Positions 57,501 through 64,000 of a stretch of 64,000 nt of DNA are shown here, piece after piece (the stretch's first letter is position 1; every line of letters starts with the position of its first letter). This DNA is from Symbiodinium natans (lineage: Eukaryota > Sar > Dinophyceae > Suessiales > Symbiodiniaceae): the NCBI GenBank assembly GCA_905221605.1, contig CAJNDS010002224.1, positions 149,501 through 213,500 on the forward strand, given 5' to 3'. The position numbers and the translations under genes are program-made. The notes under the pieces were generated by a model, which had not been told where the DNA came from, ran no database searches, and saw only the letters and a list, made by a program, of their open reading frames with translations.

Positions 57501-60500
57501 ACCCAAACCCTAAACCCTAAACCCTAAACCCGAAACCCCCTAGGGCCTACTCTGAATCCCGAGTGCCTTAAGAGCCCAAAACGAGATCCCGACTGCCACA
57601 GGTGACATGGGTGCCACTGAGCGCTTCGGTGGCGCCTGCGGCCAAGGGTTTATGTTTAGGGGTTTAGGGTTTAGGGGTTTAGGGTTTAGGGGTTTAGGGT
57701 TTAGGGGTTTAGGGTTTAGGGTTTAGGGTTTAGGTTTTAGGGTTTAGGGTTTAGGGTTGTAAGCTTCCAGGCGATGTGTGGGCCCCTTTGCTTAGGCAAT
57801 TAGTGGACTAAGAACCCTGCAACCCGAAGAGCTTAGGGTTGTTAGGTCTGTTAGGCTTTTAAGTGATTTAGTTCAGAATTTGATATTCTTTTTTGGGGGG
57901 GGCTCAAAGGCTGGGGCCAATGGTTGCAATAGGGTTTAGGTTTGGGTTTAGGTGCCCTGCGAGGAATTTTGTTTTAGGACTTCGGGAGTACATCGGGCTC
58001 AGGGTTTAGGGTCAACGGATTATATCTTATAAACGAGCATTCATATACTGATCGCCAACCCCGTAAGTCAGAAGTGCCTTGGGTTTCAGGGGGGGGGGCC
58101 TGGTCTGCAAAGCCCAAAACCCTTGGCCCAAAACACCGAACCAAAAAACCTGATTACGGTTTAGGGTTTAGGGTTTAGGGTACCCTAAACCCCAAACCCT
58201 AAACCCTAAACCCTAAACCCTAAACCCAAACCCTAAACCCTAAACCCTAAACCCTAAACCCTAAACCCTAAGCCCCAAACCTCAACCAAAAGCGGCCTGA
58301 CCCAAGCAACACCAGTCATGGTGCTCCAGTCCGGATCACGGCCTGAAGCCAGGGATGGTCCGAGCGCTTTGCAGGTTTAGGATTCAGGGGTTTAGGGTTT
58401 AGGGTTTGGGGTTTAGGGTTTAGGGGTGTAGGGGTTTAGGTGGTTAGGGTTTAGGGTTTAGGGTTTAGGGTTTAGGGTTTAGGGTTTAGGGTTTAGGGTT
58501 TAGGGTTTAGGGTTTAGGGTTTAGGGTTTAGGGTTTAGGGTCCGGGACTCAGGGATTAGGACGTTTTGGGGGGGGTAATGTATTCACCCCATATGATGGC
58601 TTAGGACTGACTACATGGTCCATTCCTTGGTGCTACTCGCTGCAAGCAGACACAGGTTGCGGCGGGCGGGAGACTGTAAGTCTACACGAAGCATCCACCA
58701 CTTCCGCCAAAAACAACCTCCCAAAGAGGACATCATGACCTTGGGGACCACTTGAGCCCTATAAGTTTAGGGTCATATACCCTGTGCGAGTATACGTAGT
58801 CTCTACTAAGTTACTGTGGCATTTGGGCCACAAACTCTGGTAGGGTTCAGTTCGACCACGATCCAAGGCTGGCTAAACCGTAAAACTCCCCAAAACCCCA
58901 AAAACCCCTGAACCCTCAAAAGAGCCCTAAACCCTAAACCCTAAACCCTAAACCCTAAACCCTAAACCCTGAACCCCCTAAACCCTAAACCTTAAACCCG
59001 AGCCGATCAACTCCACAGAGGCCTGGGTCGTTGGGAAACACGTGGTGCCACCTGGGGAATCCCTTTTAGGATTCAAGGTTCGGGGTTTAGGGCTTAAGGT
59101 TTAGTGTTTAGGGCTTAGGGGGGTTTAGGGGGTTCATAGGTTTGGGGGGGGTTTATAGGGCTTAGGGTTTGCCCTACTATAAATCTTGTGGCGTTGCTGC
59201 TTGAACTGCCGCAACTAGGAAAGTTCCTAGGAAGCCCTTGCGCAACTTTCTGGAGGCCCGCATAAACCCTGAACCCTAGGTCTCGTGCCCACCCTGTTTA
59301 GGGACCTTCACCCCCCCACCCCCCGCCCACCCGCCCACCCCCCGGCCCAGCAAGAAAAGCCAAGGTCTCGACCAATGCTTGCTCATACCTGGGGCAAGCA
59401 TTCCGATAAGGGTTTAGGGCTTAGTGGTTTAGGGTTTAGGGGTGAGAGGGTTTAGGAAGCACTAAAACCGAAATTCTAAACCCTAGACAGTGCTTGCCAA
59501 GTTACCAAGCGGAAACTGCCGGATTACCTCCAGATTCTCAGATTCTACAAATCAGCCCAAACATGTCAACAACAGTCAGTTGTCGAACGACTGAGAATCG
59601 TTTTGGGGGTTCGGGTTTAGGGGAGGTCAGCTGAGGCCGCAATTTTCTCGGGTAAAAAGACCCCAAGAAAAGAAACCCTCAACCCAGAAAGCCTAAACCA
59701 TTGTGCCCCTCAACCCCTGAACCCCTACACCTTAAACCCTAAACCCTAAACTCGAACCCTCAAACCTTCCCGTACCACACATCTCCTGGAGTGTGGGGTT
59801 TTGCTTTTTTGGGGGATGTGTAGTGGGGAACCCTAAACCCTCCGGTGTATAGGGTTTATAGGGTCTATTATAGGGCTTGTAGGGCTGATAGGGTTTGAAG
59901 GGTTTACAGGGTTTCGGGTTTAGGGCAATCAATACCGCGAGGTCTACATCCCCTAAGCGCTCTCGAGACCGACCTTAGGAAAGAGGTCATAGGTTGGCCC
60001 TGAAATACAGCCTTCCGAGACACATATTCCCAGACGAAGTGCTCGTAAAATCCAATGATATACATACAAGGGTTTTTTGGGGTGGCTTGGGGCTGAGGAT
60101 TTGATTGTGAGTCAGGGCTGGCCATGGACCCTTAATACGGATACGGGCGCTGACATGGGGACCCAAACCCTAAACCCTAAACCCTAAACCCGAAACCCTA
60201 AACCCTAAACCCTAAACCCTATAAACGCCAAGGGCCCACCCTTCGGAACCCTTTTAAGGAAGGTAAGGGACCATACTAAGGGCCCATGAAACTGCCCTTA
60301 GACAATCGCCAGATCCCAAACCCTGACCCTAAACCCTAAACCCTAAACCCTAAACCCTAAACGCTAAACCCTAAACCCTAAACCCTGAACCCTGAACCCT
60401 GAACCCTGAACCCTGAACCCCAAACCCGAAACCCTCAACCCTCAAACCCTAGCCCTTCACTGTGTCTGTGTATGGCATGGCACCCATCCCTTTCAGCTCG

Positions 60501-63296
60501 CGTGCGCCGCAGTAGTACTCCACCCTTGTAGAGCCAGGGTTTGGGGGTGTTTAGGGTTTAAGGTAGGGTTCAGGGTTCAGGGTTGAGGGCTTAGGGTTTG
60601 GAGTGTTTAGGGTGGGGGGGGGGGGGGGGGTTTAAGACTCTCTTCCACCTAGCATGAGAAGTACAAGGGGGCATGCCTCCAGCTTTTGGCTCAAAAAACC
60701 CCCCCTAAAACCCTAAACCCTAAACCCTAAATCCCAAGCCCGAAACCCTAAACTTGGCCCTAAACCCTAAACCCTAAACCCTAAACCCGAGTGACCAGGG
60801 TTTTAGGGTGTTTCGGGTGTGCTGGAAAGGAGCAAGCTTCCAGCGGGGGGGTGGGGGGGGGGAGGGGGTGGGGTTGGGGTTTAAACCCTAAAAAGCCCTG
60901 AGCCCTAAACCCTAAACACAAACCCTAACCCTAAACCCTAACCCCTAAACCCCGGGGGGGGGTTAAACCCTAAGCCCTAAACCCTAAACCCTAAACCCTA
61001 AACCCTAAACCCTAAACCCTAAACCCTAAAAGGGTTCAGGGTGTAGGGGTGCTTGAGCCCAGAGGCCTCAAGAGCATACAGTGCACCGACTGTGCTGCTA
61101 GGAATACATTTCAACTGATAAGTTTGAAGGGTTTAGGGTTTAGGGTTTAGGGTTTGGGGTTTGGGGTTTAGGGTTTTAAGGCTATGAGGATGATTCCAAG
61201 GGGGATCAAGCCCCAGGCCCAATGAGCCTGTAACCCTGTCCCAGTGAGACTCTTAACCTCAAAACCTGAAACCTTAAAGCCCGAACGAGAAGGCAGGGGG
61301 GCGTTCCCGGCGATGCCCCAAGCTGCAAGACCTAACTGCGGATCAATCTCTGGAGCCACTACCTATGGATATTATGAATACTACCACCCCCGACACCCCA
61401 AAAGCGCCCAGAATGATGGCGCCCCTTGCCCCGAGACCAAGGGGCCAAACAGAAACAGTAAGACAGTGTCGTGAGCCAATTGGAAGTCTCATTCCCAACA
61501 CTCCTAAGCCCAAAACCCTGGACCCCAAAGCCCTAAACCCCCCCCCCCCCGGCATAGGATGTTGGTCGCAACAGAAATAAACTTTTCCACATTATACTTA
61601 AACTTTACAACCAAACCTTGAATTTTGAAACCCCTAAAGATAGCCGGCAGGCGCCCGGTGTGACAGCAGGCCATACACGCGGCGCAACACCTGCAAACGG
61701 CAGTTCAGGATGTTGGGGGTCTATAGGTGTTCAGAGGGTTACGGCTCAGGATTCGGAGCAGCCGTGCTGGGTTTTCTTCAATCCCTAAATACGAAATCCT
61801 GGGGGGGTTAGGGTTTAGGGTTTAGTGTTTAGGGTTTAGAGTTTAGGGTTTAGGACTGGTTCTAAACCGCTCAAGGTCCTTAGAGGGTCCTTGTCACAAG
61901 GTTATGAGGCAGCGCCATGCGCGCCGTCGGCGTCTCGGCGCCCCAAGAAACGCAAAAATAGCCTTCCGACTGCTCAGAGGTGATTCTTAGGGTTCTGAGG
62001 TCTAGGTACCTATACACCCTATATGTGAACCCTATAGAAGCCCTCGACAAACCCTATCCCTAACCCTAAACCCTATACAAACCCCAGGTGATTTCTTGAA
62101 GCTCTCCAAAAAGAGCTTGTGCTGCACGGGCATCGTTCCATTCGAGTAGAACTCTCCGGCTCAACCAGGTCCGTGCTCTACTCACTTCCGCATGCCATGT
62201 GGCTCCCGCCACACCCTAAACCCCAGACCCTAAACCCTAAACCCCAAACCCCAAACCCTAAACCCTAAACCCTAAACCCTACACCATGGCGGCGGTCACC
62301 AAGGCCCTTGCCACGCAGCATCGAAAGCACGTTGCCTCTCCGGTCCGGTTGCCACGGCCCCAACGTTCGTTTCTTGGGTACGGCACAAAGCCCTGAACCC
62401 TGAACCCGAAACCCTAATCCCTAAGCCCCAAACCCTAAAACCTAAACCCTAGACCCTAAACCCCAAGCCCTAAACCCTAAACCCTGAAGCCCTAATTGCA
62501 GCCAAGACAATGGCCCGGGAGACGGACCTGGCTGCCCCGAAACCAAGCGCAACGCCCCAGCAAACACAGAGACCAGGAAGCCACCAACCCCAAAAGCCCG
62601 ACACCCCCAAAAGATCCTTCTCAGGGTTCTGAGTTCTAGGTTTAGGTACCTATAAATCCTATGTAAACCCTATATAAGCCCTGTACATAAGCCCCAAAAG
62701 AACACCTTGATAAACCTTTCGGAATTTGTATTGGCTTTGAAAGCCCGTGCAAACCCTTAAGCCCTAAACCCTCAACCACAAACCCCAATCAACCTATAAG
62801 CCTCTAAGCCCTGAACCTGAAAGCCGAACCCCTGAGCCCTGAATCTAAAACCCTACATCCTGAATCCTGAAACCCTCGACCTGAATCTTAAAGCCTACAG
62901 CGCACGAAACCCTAAAGGCCCTAAATCCTAAACCCTGCACACCCCGAACCCTCAGTTCTGAATCCTAAACCCAACAAATCCAGAACCCTAAGCCCTGAAT
63001 ACTGCACCCGATAAGCCCTGAATCCAAAACCTAAACGCAAAACCCTTTAAAATCTGAAACCAAAGCCCTGTAAACCCTTTAATACCCCAAAGCCCAAAAG
63101 CCCAAACACTAAACCCCAAAGCTCGAACCCCAAACCCCAAAGCCCAAACCCTAAACCCTAAACCCCAAAGCTCGAACCCCAAACCCCAAAGCCCAAACCC
63201 TAAACCCTAAACCCGAAACCCTAAACCCTAAACCTCCATCCGCTCCCAGCCTTCTGCGACCAGCAGCTGTATCTGAAGTCGCCTCAAAGACCCGTG
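45379..63296 (-). CDS. Gene A: front-end fatty-acid desaturase, multi-exon
   Basis: Spliced gene read from about 21 short exons. Front-end desaturases are ER membrane di-iron enzymes that add a double bond between an existing one and the carboxyl end of a fatty acyl chain, as in long-chain polyunsaturated fatty acid synthesis. The third box QIEHH (the front-end form, with Q replacing the first H) is intact in exon 47392-47447. The second box HKWHH forms only when 59186-59205 is joined to 59017-59051 and is followed by VFPNDPG and DPDWSTMTGVAW, as expected of the family. A tentative first box HAIHRH lies in 60454-60524. Hydrophobic segments are YWLPIATLVEPVLELL and FLSWPVWLLDFLMF. After box three comes a typical YHRASRVVKTTCADLGLPW tail. 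No cytochrome b5 HPGG motif was found; it may be missed, absent, or beyond the exons read. The part between box two and FWKALGSG seems about 80 residues longer than usual, so some exons at 52.4-56 kb may be wrong. Regiospecificity cannot be told. Confidence 0.8.
45735..45848. mobile_element. MITE family 3, left terminus replaced by telomere repeat
   Basis: Matches 20481-20604 almost exactly from GGCCCCCTAGTTATAAG onward, but the first 10 bases are replaced by GGGTTTA repeat. Confidence 0.85.
46532..46615 (-). CDS. Gene A exon, post-box-three C-terminal segment
   Basis: Acceptor GCTTAAG, frame AMSFVQYHRASRVVKTTCAD then LGLPWGPG, donor GGG|GCTGTC (GC). It matches the C-terminal tail after box three. 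Its 5' edge is duplicated 162 bp upstream in transcript order (see the direct repeat feature). Confidence 0.85.
46600..46792. repeat. 31-bp exact direct repeat bracketing a telomere-type array at an exon edge
   Basis: 46600-46630 and 46762-46792 are identical (start GGACAAAGCT, end GCTTGTTTTC). They bracket 131 bp that is mostly TTTAGGG-type repeat. The first copy contains the acceptor and first codons of the desaturase exon 46532-46615. Confidence 0.95.
47392..47447 (-). CDS. Gene A exon, third histidine box QIEHH
   Basis: Acceptor GCTGGCAG, frame DSHQIEHHLWPATASAPR, donor CCAAGG|GTTTAGGG supplied by the repeat. QIEHHLxP is diagnostic of front-end desaturases. This is the anchor of the gene call. 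Confidence 0.9.
47933..48320 (-). pseudogene. Intron-nested coding-like block with a frame change
   Basis: One minus frame reads DRVITLCNVLRDDQFLVSDM and on to SNAAIIFETIFRQ. From about 48140 the better coding frame shifts to SWAEHQAWDEPTSGQQQDDK with high GC3. It lies wholly inside the intron joining 48795 to 47447. Probably a nested gene fragment with a frameshift, or two exons of something else; not recognised. Confidence 0.45.
48795..48841 (-). CDS. Gene A exon, helix before third histidine box
   Basis: Acceptor GCGCCAG|G, frame FLSWPVWLLDFLMFH, donor CATG|GTGCGC. Joining gives FLMFHGDSHQIEHH, matching the family layout. Confidence 0.8.
49555..49660. mobile_element. Family 5/6-related element
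   Basis: CACCTACTCAGCTTACTACG and GCTACTATATCGGAATCCCT with AAATGCCAAGTACATACT; diverged. Confidence 0.5.
49848..49900 (-). CDS. Gene A exon, WVVGQLRRTANL
   Basis: Acceptor CCCACAG, frame DKGEEWVVGQLRRTANL, donor CTCAG|GCACG (GC). A W..xQ......N motif shortly before box three is typical of front-end desaturases. Confidence 0.8.
50648..50692 (-). CDS. Gene A exon
   Basis: The acceptor AAACCAG lies directly on the repeat. Frame RWQVQHYMPEHIDLQ; donor CTGCAG|GCACAG (GC). Phase 0 on both sides. Confidence 0.75.
51113..51224 (-). CDS. Gene A exon, hydrophobic segment
   Basis: Acceptor CTAAAAG, frame WDINLVGTPAVCCQALRTLL then ARAVSRLVLYPFSE, donor TCCGAG|GTGCTT. Strong coding signal; probable membrane-associated helix ahead of box three. 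Confidence 0.75.
52135..52169 (-). CDS. Gene A exon
   Basis: Acceptor CATAAG, frame VQPFWKALGSG, donor GGGAA|GTTTGC. It joins to GAWDINLVG in the next exon. Confidence 0.65.
52384..52424 (-). CDS. Gene A 41-nt exon flanked directly by telomere repeat
   Basis: The exon begins right after CCCTAAG and ends GCGTC|GTTTAGGG, so both splice sites are built from the repeat. Frame VEEPPWLQLKFCV. The phase fits both neighbours. Confidence 0.65.
53057..53117 (-). CDS. Gene A exon
   Basis: Acceptor ACTGCAG, frame ICINPGFQLASFLACGRAWE, donor GAGG|GCCTGC (GC). Typical coding composition. Confidence 0.65.
53148..53298 (+). repeat. TTTAGGG array
   Basis: Long array with few variants, upstream in transcript sense of exon 53057-53117. 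Confidence 0.95.
53322..53390. mobile_element. Short hairpin element
   Basis: GCTAACAGTCCTTGATAGGG and CCCTGTTAAGGACTGCTAG form inverted arms of about 20 bp. Confidence 0.55.
53696..54187 (-). pseudogene. Intron-nested coding-like block, unrecognised
   Basis: A 163-codon minus ORF (SGASSSSEIRGFYYKAKLYS, VRAHDWLYKSRFSSSSELG) overlaps a second open minus frame. It is not telomeric. It lies inside the intron between 54374 and 53117. The internally repeated SSSSE motif and the two competing frames suggest a decayed retroelement or gene fragment, but the family is not identified. Confidence 0.35.
54205..54355. mobile_element. MITE family 8 copy with duplicated end around a telomere array
   Basis: The end AATAAGGGCCTA/CTCTGGGTCCCAG-like segment occurs twice, at about 54262-54293 and 54323-54350, separated by CCCTAAA repeats. 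Confidence 0.65.
54374..54397 (-). CDS. Gene A 24-nt candidate exon
   Basis: Acceptor TGGAAG, frame SYLDASQE, donor CAAGAG|GCTATT (GC). The open frame extends five codons upstream (VDIFWK), so the acceptor could instead be CTTAG. Confidence 0.5.
54541..54631 (-). CDS. Gene A candidate exon
   Basis: Acceptor CCTAAG|C, frame VEAVAAVLEPPLAGDLLPRL continuing to LHAAGLWLE, donor CTTGAG|GCGCC (GC). Codon use is strongly coding. It is hydrophobic at the end. Confidence 0.65.
55163..55598 (-). CDS. 436-nt coding-like block inside gene A, function unknown
   Basis: This is the longest non-repeat open block in the window. It starts after CGACAG and ends GGGAG|GTATAAGT, a strong GT donor. It is very acidic and charged (TDDEDVPLATREEDEEVKDW, VGEFEEEERGSRFMMRVLRR). 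It resembles nothing in desaturases. It could replace exon 55954-55988 if entered at GATGAG|GATGTC, or it could be a nested gene fragment. No domain was recognised. Confidence 0.55.
55954..55988 (-). CDS. Gene A candidate exon
   Basis: Acceptor GTGCAG, frame VACSGLEARIF, donor TTCGG|GCTCT (GC). The phase fits both neighbours. It lies in the part of the protein that looks longer than the family norm, so it may be optional. Confidence 0.5.
57121..57178 (-). CDS. Gene A exon, membrane helix
   Basis: Acceptor CCCTAG|G is derived from the telomere-type repeat. The frame reads CWYWLPIATLVEPVLELLQ, a clear transmembrane stretch. Donor CTCCAG|GCCTAA (GC). Confidence 0.75.
57405..57575. mobile_element. 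MITE family 8 copy with duplicated end around a telomere array
   Basis: GGGCCTACTCTGGGTCCCAG at about 57458 and GGGCCTACTCTGAATCCCGA at 57543 flank a CCCTAAA array. Confidence 0.65.
57594..57623 (-). CDS. Gene A exon (30 nt)
   Basis: Acceptor CCGAAG|C, frame AQWHPCHLW, donor GGCA|GTCGGG. The joined product WQCWYWLPI resembles the aromatic entry to the membrane helix after box two. Another frame (GATEALSGTHVTCG) is open but breaks phase. Confidence 0.6.
58297..58342 (-). CDS. Gene A exon, DPDWST segment
   Basis: Acceptor GGCTTCAG, frame RDPDWSTMTGVAWV, donor GTCAG|GCCGC (GC). It matches the conserved DPD..T...AW stretch that follows box two in this family. Confidence 0.75.
59017..59051 (-). 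CDS. Gene A exon, second histidine box (HH) and PNDPG
   Basis: Acceptor TTCCCCAG|G, frame WHHVFPNDPGL, donor CTCT|GTGGAG. HH followed by xxPN is the family pattern just after box two. Confidence 0.75.
59186..59205 (-). CDS. Gene A 20-nt microexon carrying half of the second histidine box
   Basis: Twenty bases encode FKQQRH plus two bases. Acceptor GCGGCAG; donor CACAA|GATTTA, a GA start. Joining to the next exon gives RHKWHHVFPN, the HxxHH box. Without it the box is incomplete, which is the main argument for the exon. Confidence 0.6.
59352..59388 (-). CDS. Gene A exon
   Basis: Acceptor GCCCCAG|G, frame YEQALVETLAFL, donor TTTCTT|GCTGGG (GC). The phase is compatible on both sides. It is predicted to lie between histidine boxes one and two. 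Confidence 0.6.
60228..60303. mobile_element. MITE family 7, right half joined to telomere repeat
   Basis: Begins CCAAGGGCCCACCC directly after CCCTAAA repeats and ends GGGCCCATGAAACTGCCCTT. Confidence 0.65.
60454..60524 (-). CDS. Gene A exon, possible first histidine box
   Basis: Two frames are open. The frame matching the next exon's phase reads ERDGCHAIHRHSEG, where HAIHRH sits about 26 residues before HKWHH, the normal spacing of desaturase boxes one and two. The other frame (RVEYYCGARELKGMGAMPYT) also looks coding. Donor GC (AAGG|GCTAGGG). Confidence 0.5.
61649..61690 (-). CDS. Gene A candidate exon
   Basis: Acceptor TTTGCAG, then frame VLRRVYGLLSHRAP, with GC donor CCT|GCCGGC. The phase fits the next exon (0 to 0). 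No domain motif confirms it. Confidence 0.5.
62286..62395 (-). other. GC-rich coding-like block, gene and strand uncertain
   Basis: It is open on minus (PKKRTLGPWQPDRRGNVLSM) and on plus (MAAVTKALATQHRKHVASPV). It lies just left of a C-strand array in the usual exon position. No clear donor could be fixed, so it is not called as an exon. Confidence 0.3.
63234..63296 (-). CDS. Gene A candidate 5' exon
   Basis: This 63-nt open block reads SLRRLQIQLLVAEGWERME after AAAAG and ends ATGGAG|GTTTAGGG, so the telomere repeat supplies the GT donor. The plus strand is also open here. Membership in the desaturase is by position only; it could belong to an upstream gene. Confidence 0.4.
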
Positions 63297-64000
63297 CTTT
63301 TCAGGGTTTAGGGTTTAGGGTTTAGGGTTTGGGGTTTAGGGTTTAGGGTTTAGGGCTTGGGGTTTAGGGTTTAGGGCTAGGGTTTGGGGTTTAGGTTTAG
63401 GGTTCAGGGGGTAGGGTGTACGGTGTCGGGTTTAGGTTTCGGGGTTCAGGGTTAGGGTCGAGTGTTTAGGGGTTCGGTAGAGCTATACAGTTTGCATAAA
63501 AAGGGAGATATCGTGAATCAAATTGGTTACCTCACCATGGTCAGTTGGTGTATGTCATGGACATGTTTGCCCCCCCCCCCCTATGCCCCCCCCCCCTTCC
63601 GAGAACCCTCGGCAAAGCTTAGTGAGAACAGGCCCTGTTCGTGATGATGACGTGGACAGGGCTTCATGTGGGTAGGAATGTGAAGTCTGTGAAGTGATGC
63701 TGCGTGAGGGAACACGGCCCGCACTTGGCTGAAAAAAAAACCAACAAGGACAAAGTCAAGGACTCCAAACTCAACTTTCAACGATTGGAAAACAGACTAC
63801 GCGCACGCACGCGCACACGGATGGCCGCCGCGGCACGCTCTCGGGATCACCGTTCCGTAAACCTGAAGATAGACTGGGTTGGGAACCTCAGCAGGACCTC
63901 AATCTCAGCAAGGCCTTGGCAAGGCCTTGGCAGGGCCTCAGCAAGGCCTCGGCAAGGCCTCGCTCAGCCTTTCTACCAGGAGTTTTGCAGGGTCACAGCT

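Larger units (their letters stand above)
237..63445. repeat. Interspersed telomere-type TTTAGGG/CCCTAAA arrays across the whole window
   Basis: More than a hundred arrays of 2 to about 40 units in both orientations, nearly always in introns or intergenic DNA. Single-base variants (TTCAGGG, TTGAGGG, TTTGGGG, GTTAGGG, TTTCGGG) are common at array edges and rarer in the centres. Around most exons the order on the plus strand is CCCTAAA array, exon, TTTAGGG array. Confidence 0.95.

Noticed and set aside
60685-60696. TTTTGGCTCAA resembling the 3' half of the spliced leader
   Set aside because: Only 11 bases match and the upstream bases do not fit; expected by chance at this length.

Overview
ORGANISM. 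The window looks like nuclear DNA of a dinoflagellate. Direct observations: hundreds of TTTAGGG (plant/alveolate-type telomere) repeats in both orientations; short GC-rich coding islands of 18-130 nt, all readable on the minus strand; intron starts that are GT, very often GC and occasionally GA, with AG acceptors usually followed by G. Same-direction gene arrays and GC/GA donors are established features of dinoflagellate genomes (Symbiodiniaceae and relatives). The species is not determined. No bacterial, organellar, rRNA, tRNA or CRISPR features were recognised.

LAYOUT (all three genes on the minus strand, so transcription runs from high to low coordinates). (A) About 63.3-45.4 kb: a front-end (acyl-lipid) fatty-acid desaturase, with a QIEHH third histidine box, a split HKWHH second box and a tentative first box. 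(B) About 40.7-14.2 kb: an RND-superfamily protein of the Patched/Dispatched type. Its C-terminal membrane half (26.7-14.2 kb) reads through about 14 exons; the exons at 28-41 kb are clearly coding but are tied to this gene only by position. (C) About 12.5 kb to beyond base 1: a PUB-domain plus ubiquitin-like-domain protein, cut by the left edge. Between genes A and B (41.2-45.4 kb) lie a 1.77-kb inverted repeat, degenerate direct repeats and a MITE.

ARCHITECTURE. Almost all remaining DNA is intron. In pre-mRNA orientation most introns open with (UUUAGGG)n within tens of bases of the donor and close with (CCCUAAA)n just before the acceptor. The two intron ends are therefore complementary and could fold so that the exons are brought together. 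Several donors are made from the repeat itself (exon|GTTTAGGG). Intron interiors hold several families of 100-200 bp palindromic MITE-like elements. Some of these are interrupted or truncated by telomere-type arrays, and one array is flanked by a 31-bp duplication that includes an exon start.

METHOD AND LIMITS. Exons were read by eye from GC-rich islands, with AG acceptors and GT/GC/GA donors chosen so that reading phase is kept, so phase agreement is partly built in. Independent support comes from domain motifs that only appear after joining exons (desaturase boxes, RND helices, PUB and UBL folds). Transcription starts, first exons and some intermediate exons are unresolved. Most longer uninterrupted ORFs on either strand are read-throughs of telomere repeat, which has no stop in several frames.
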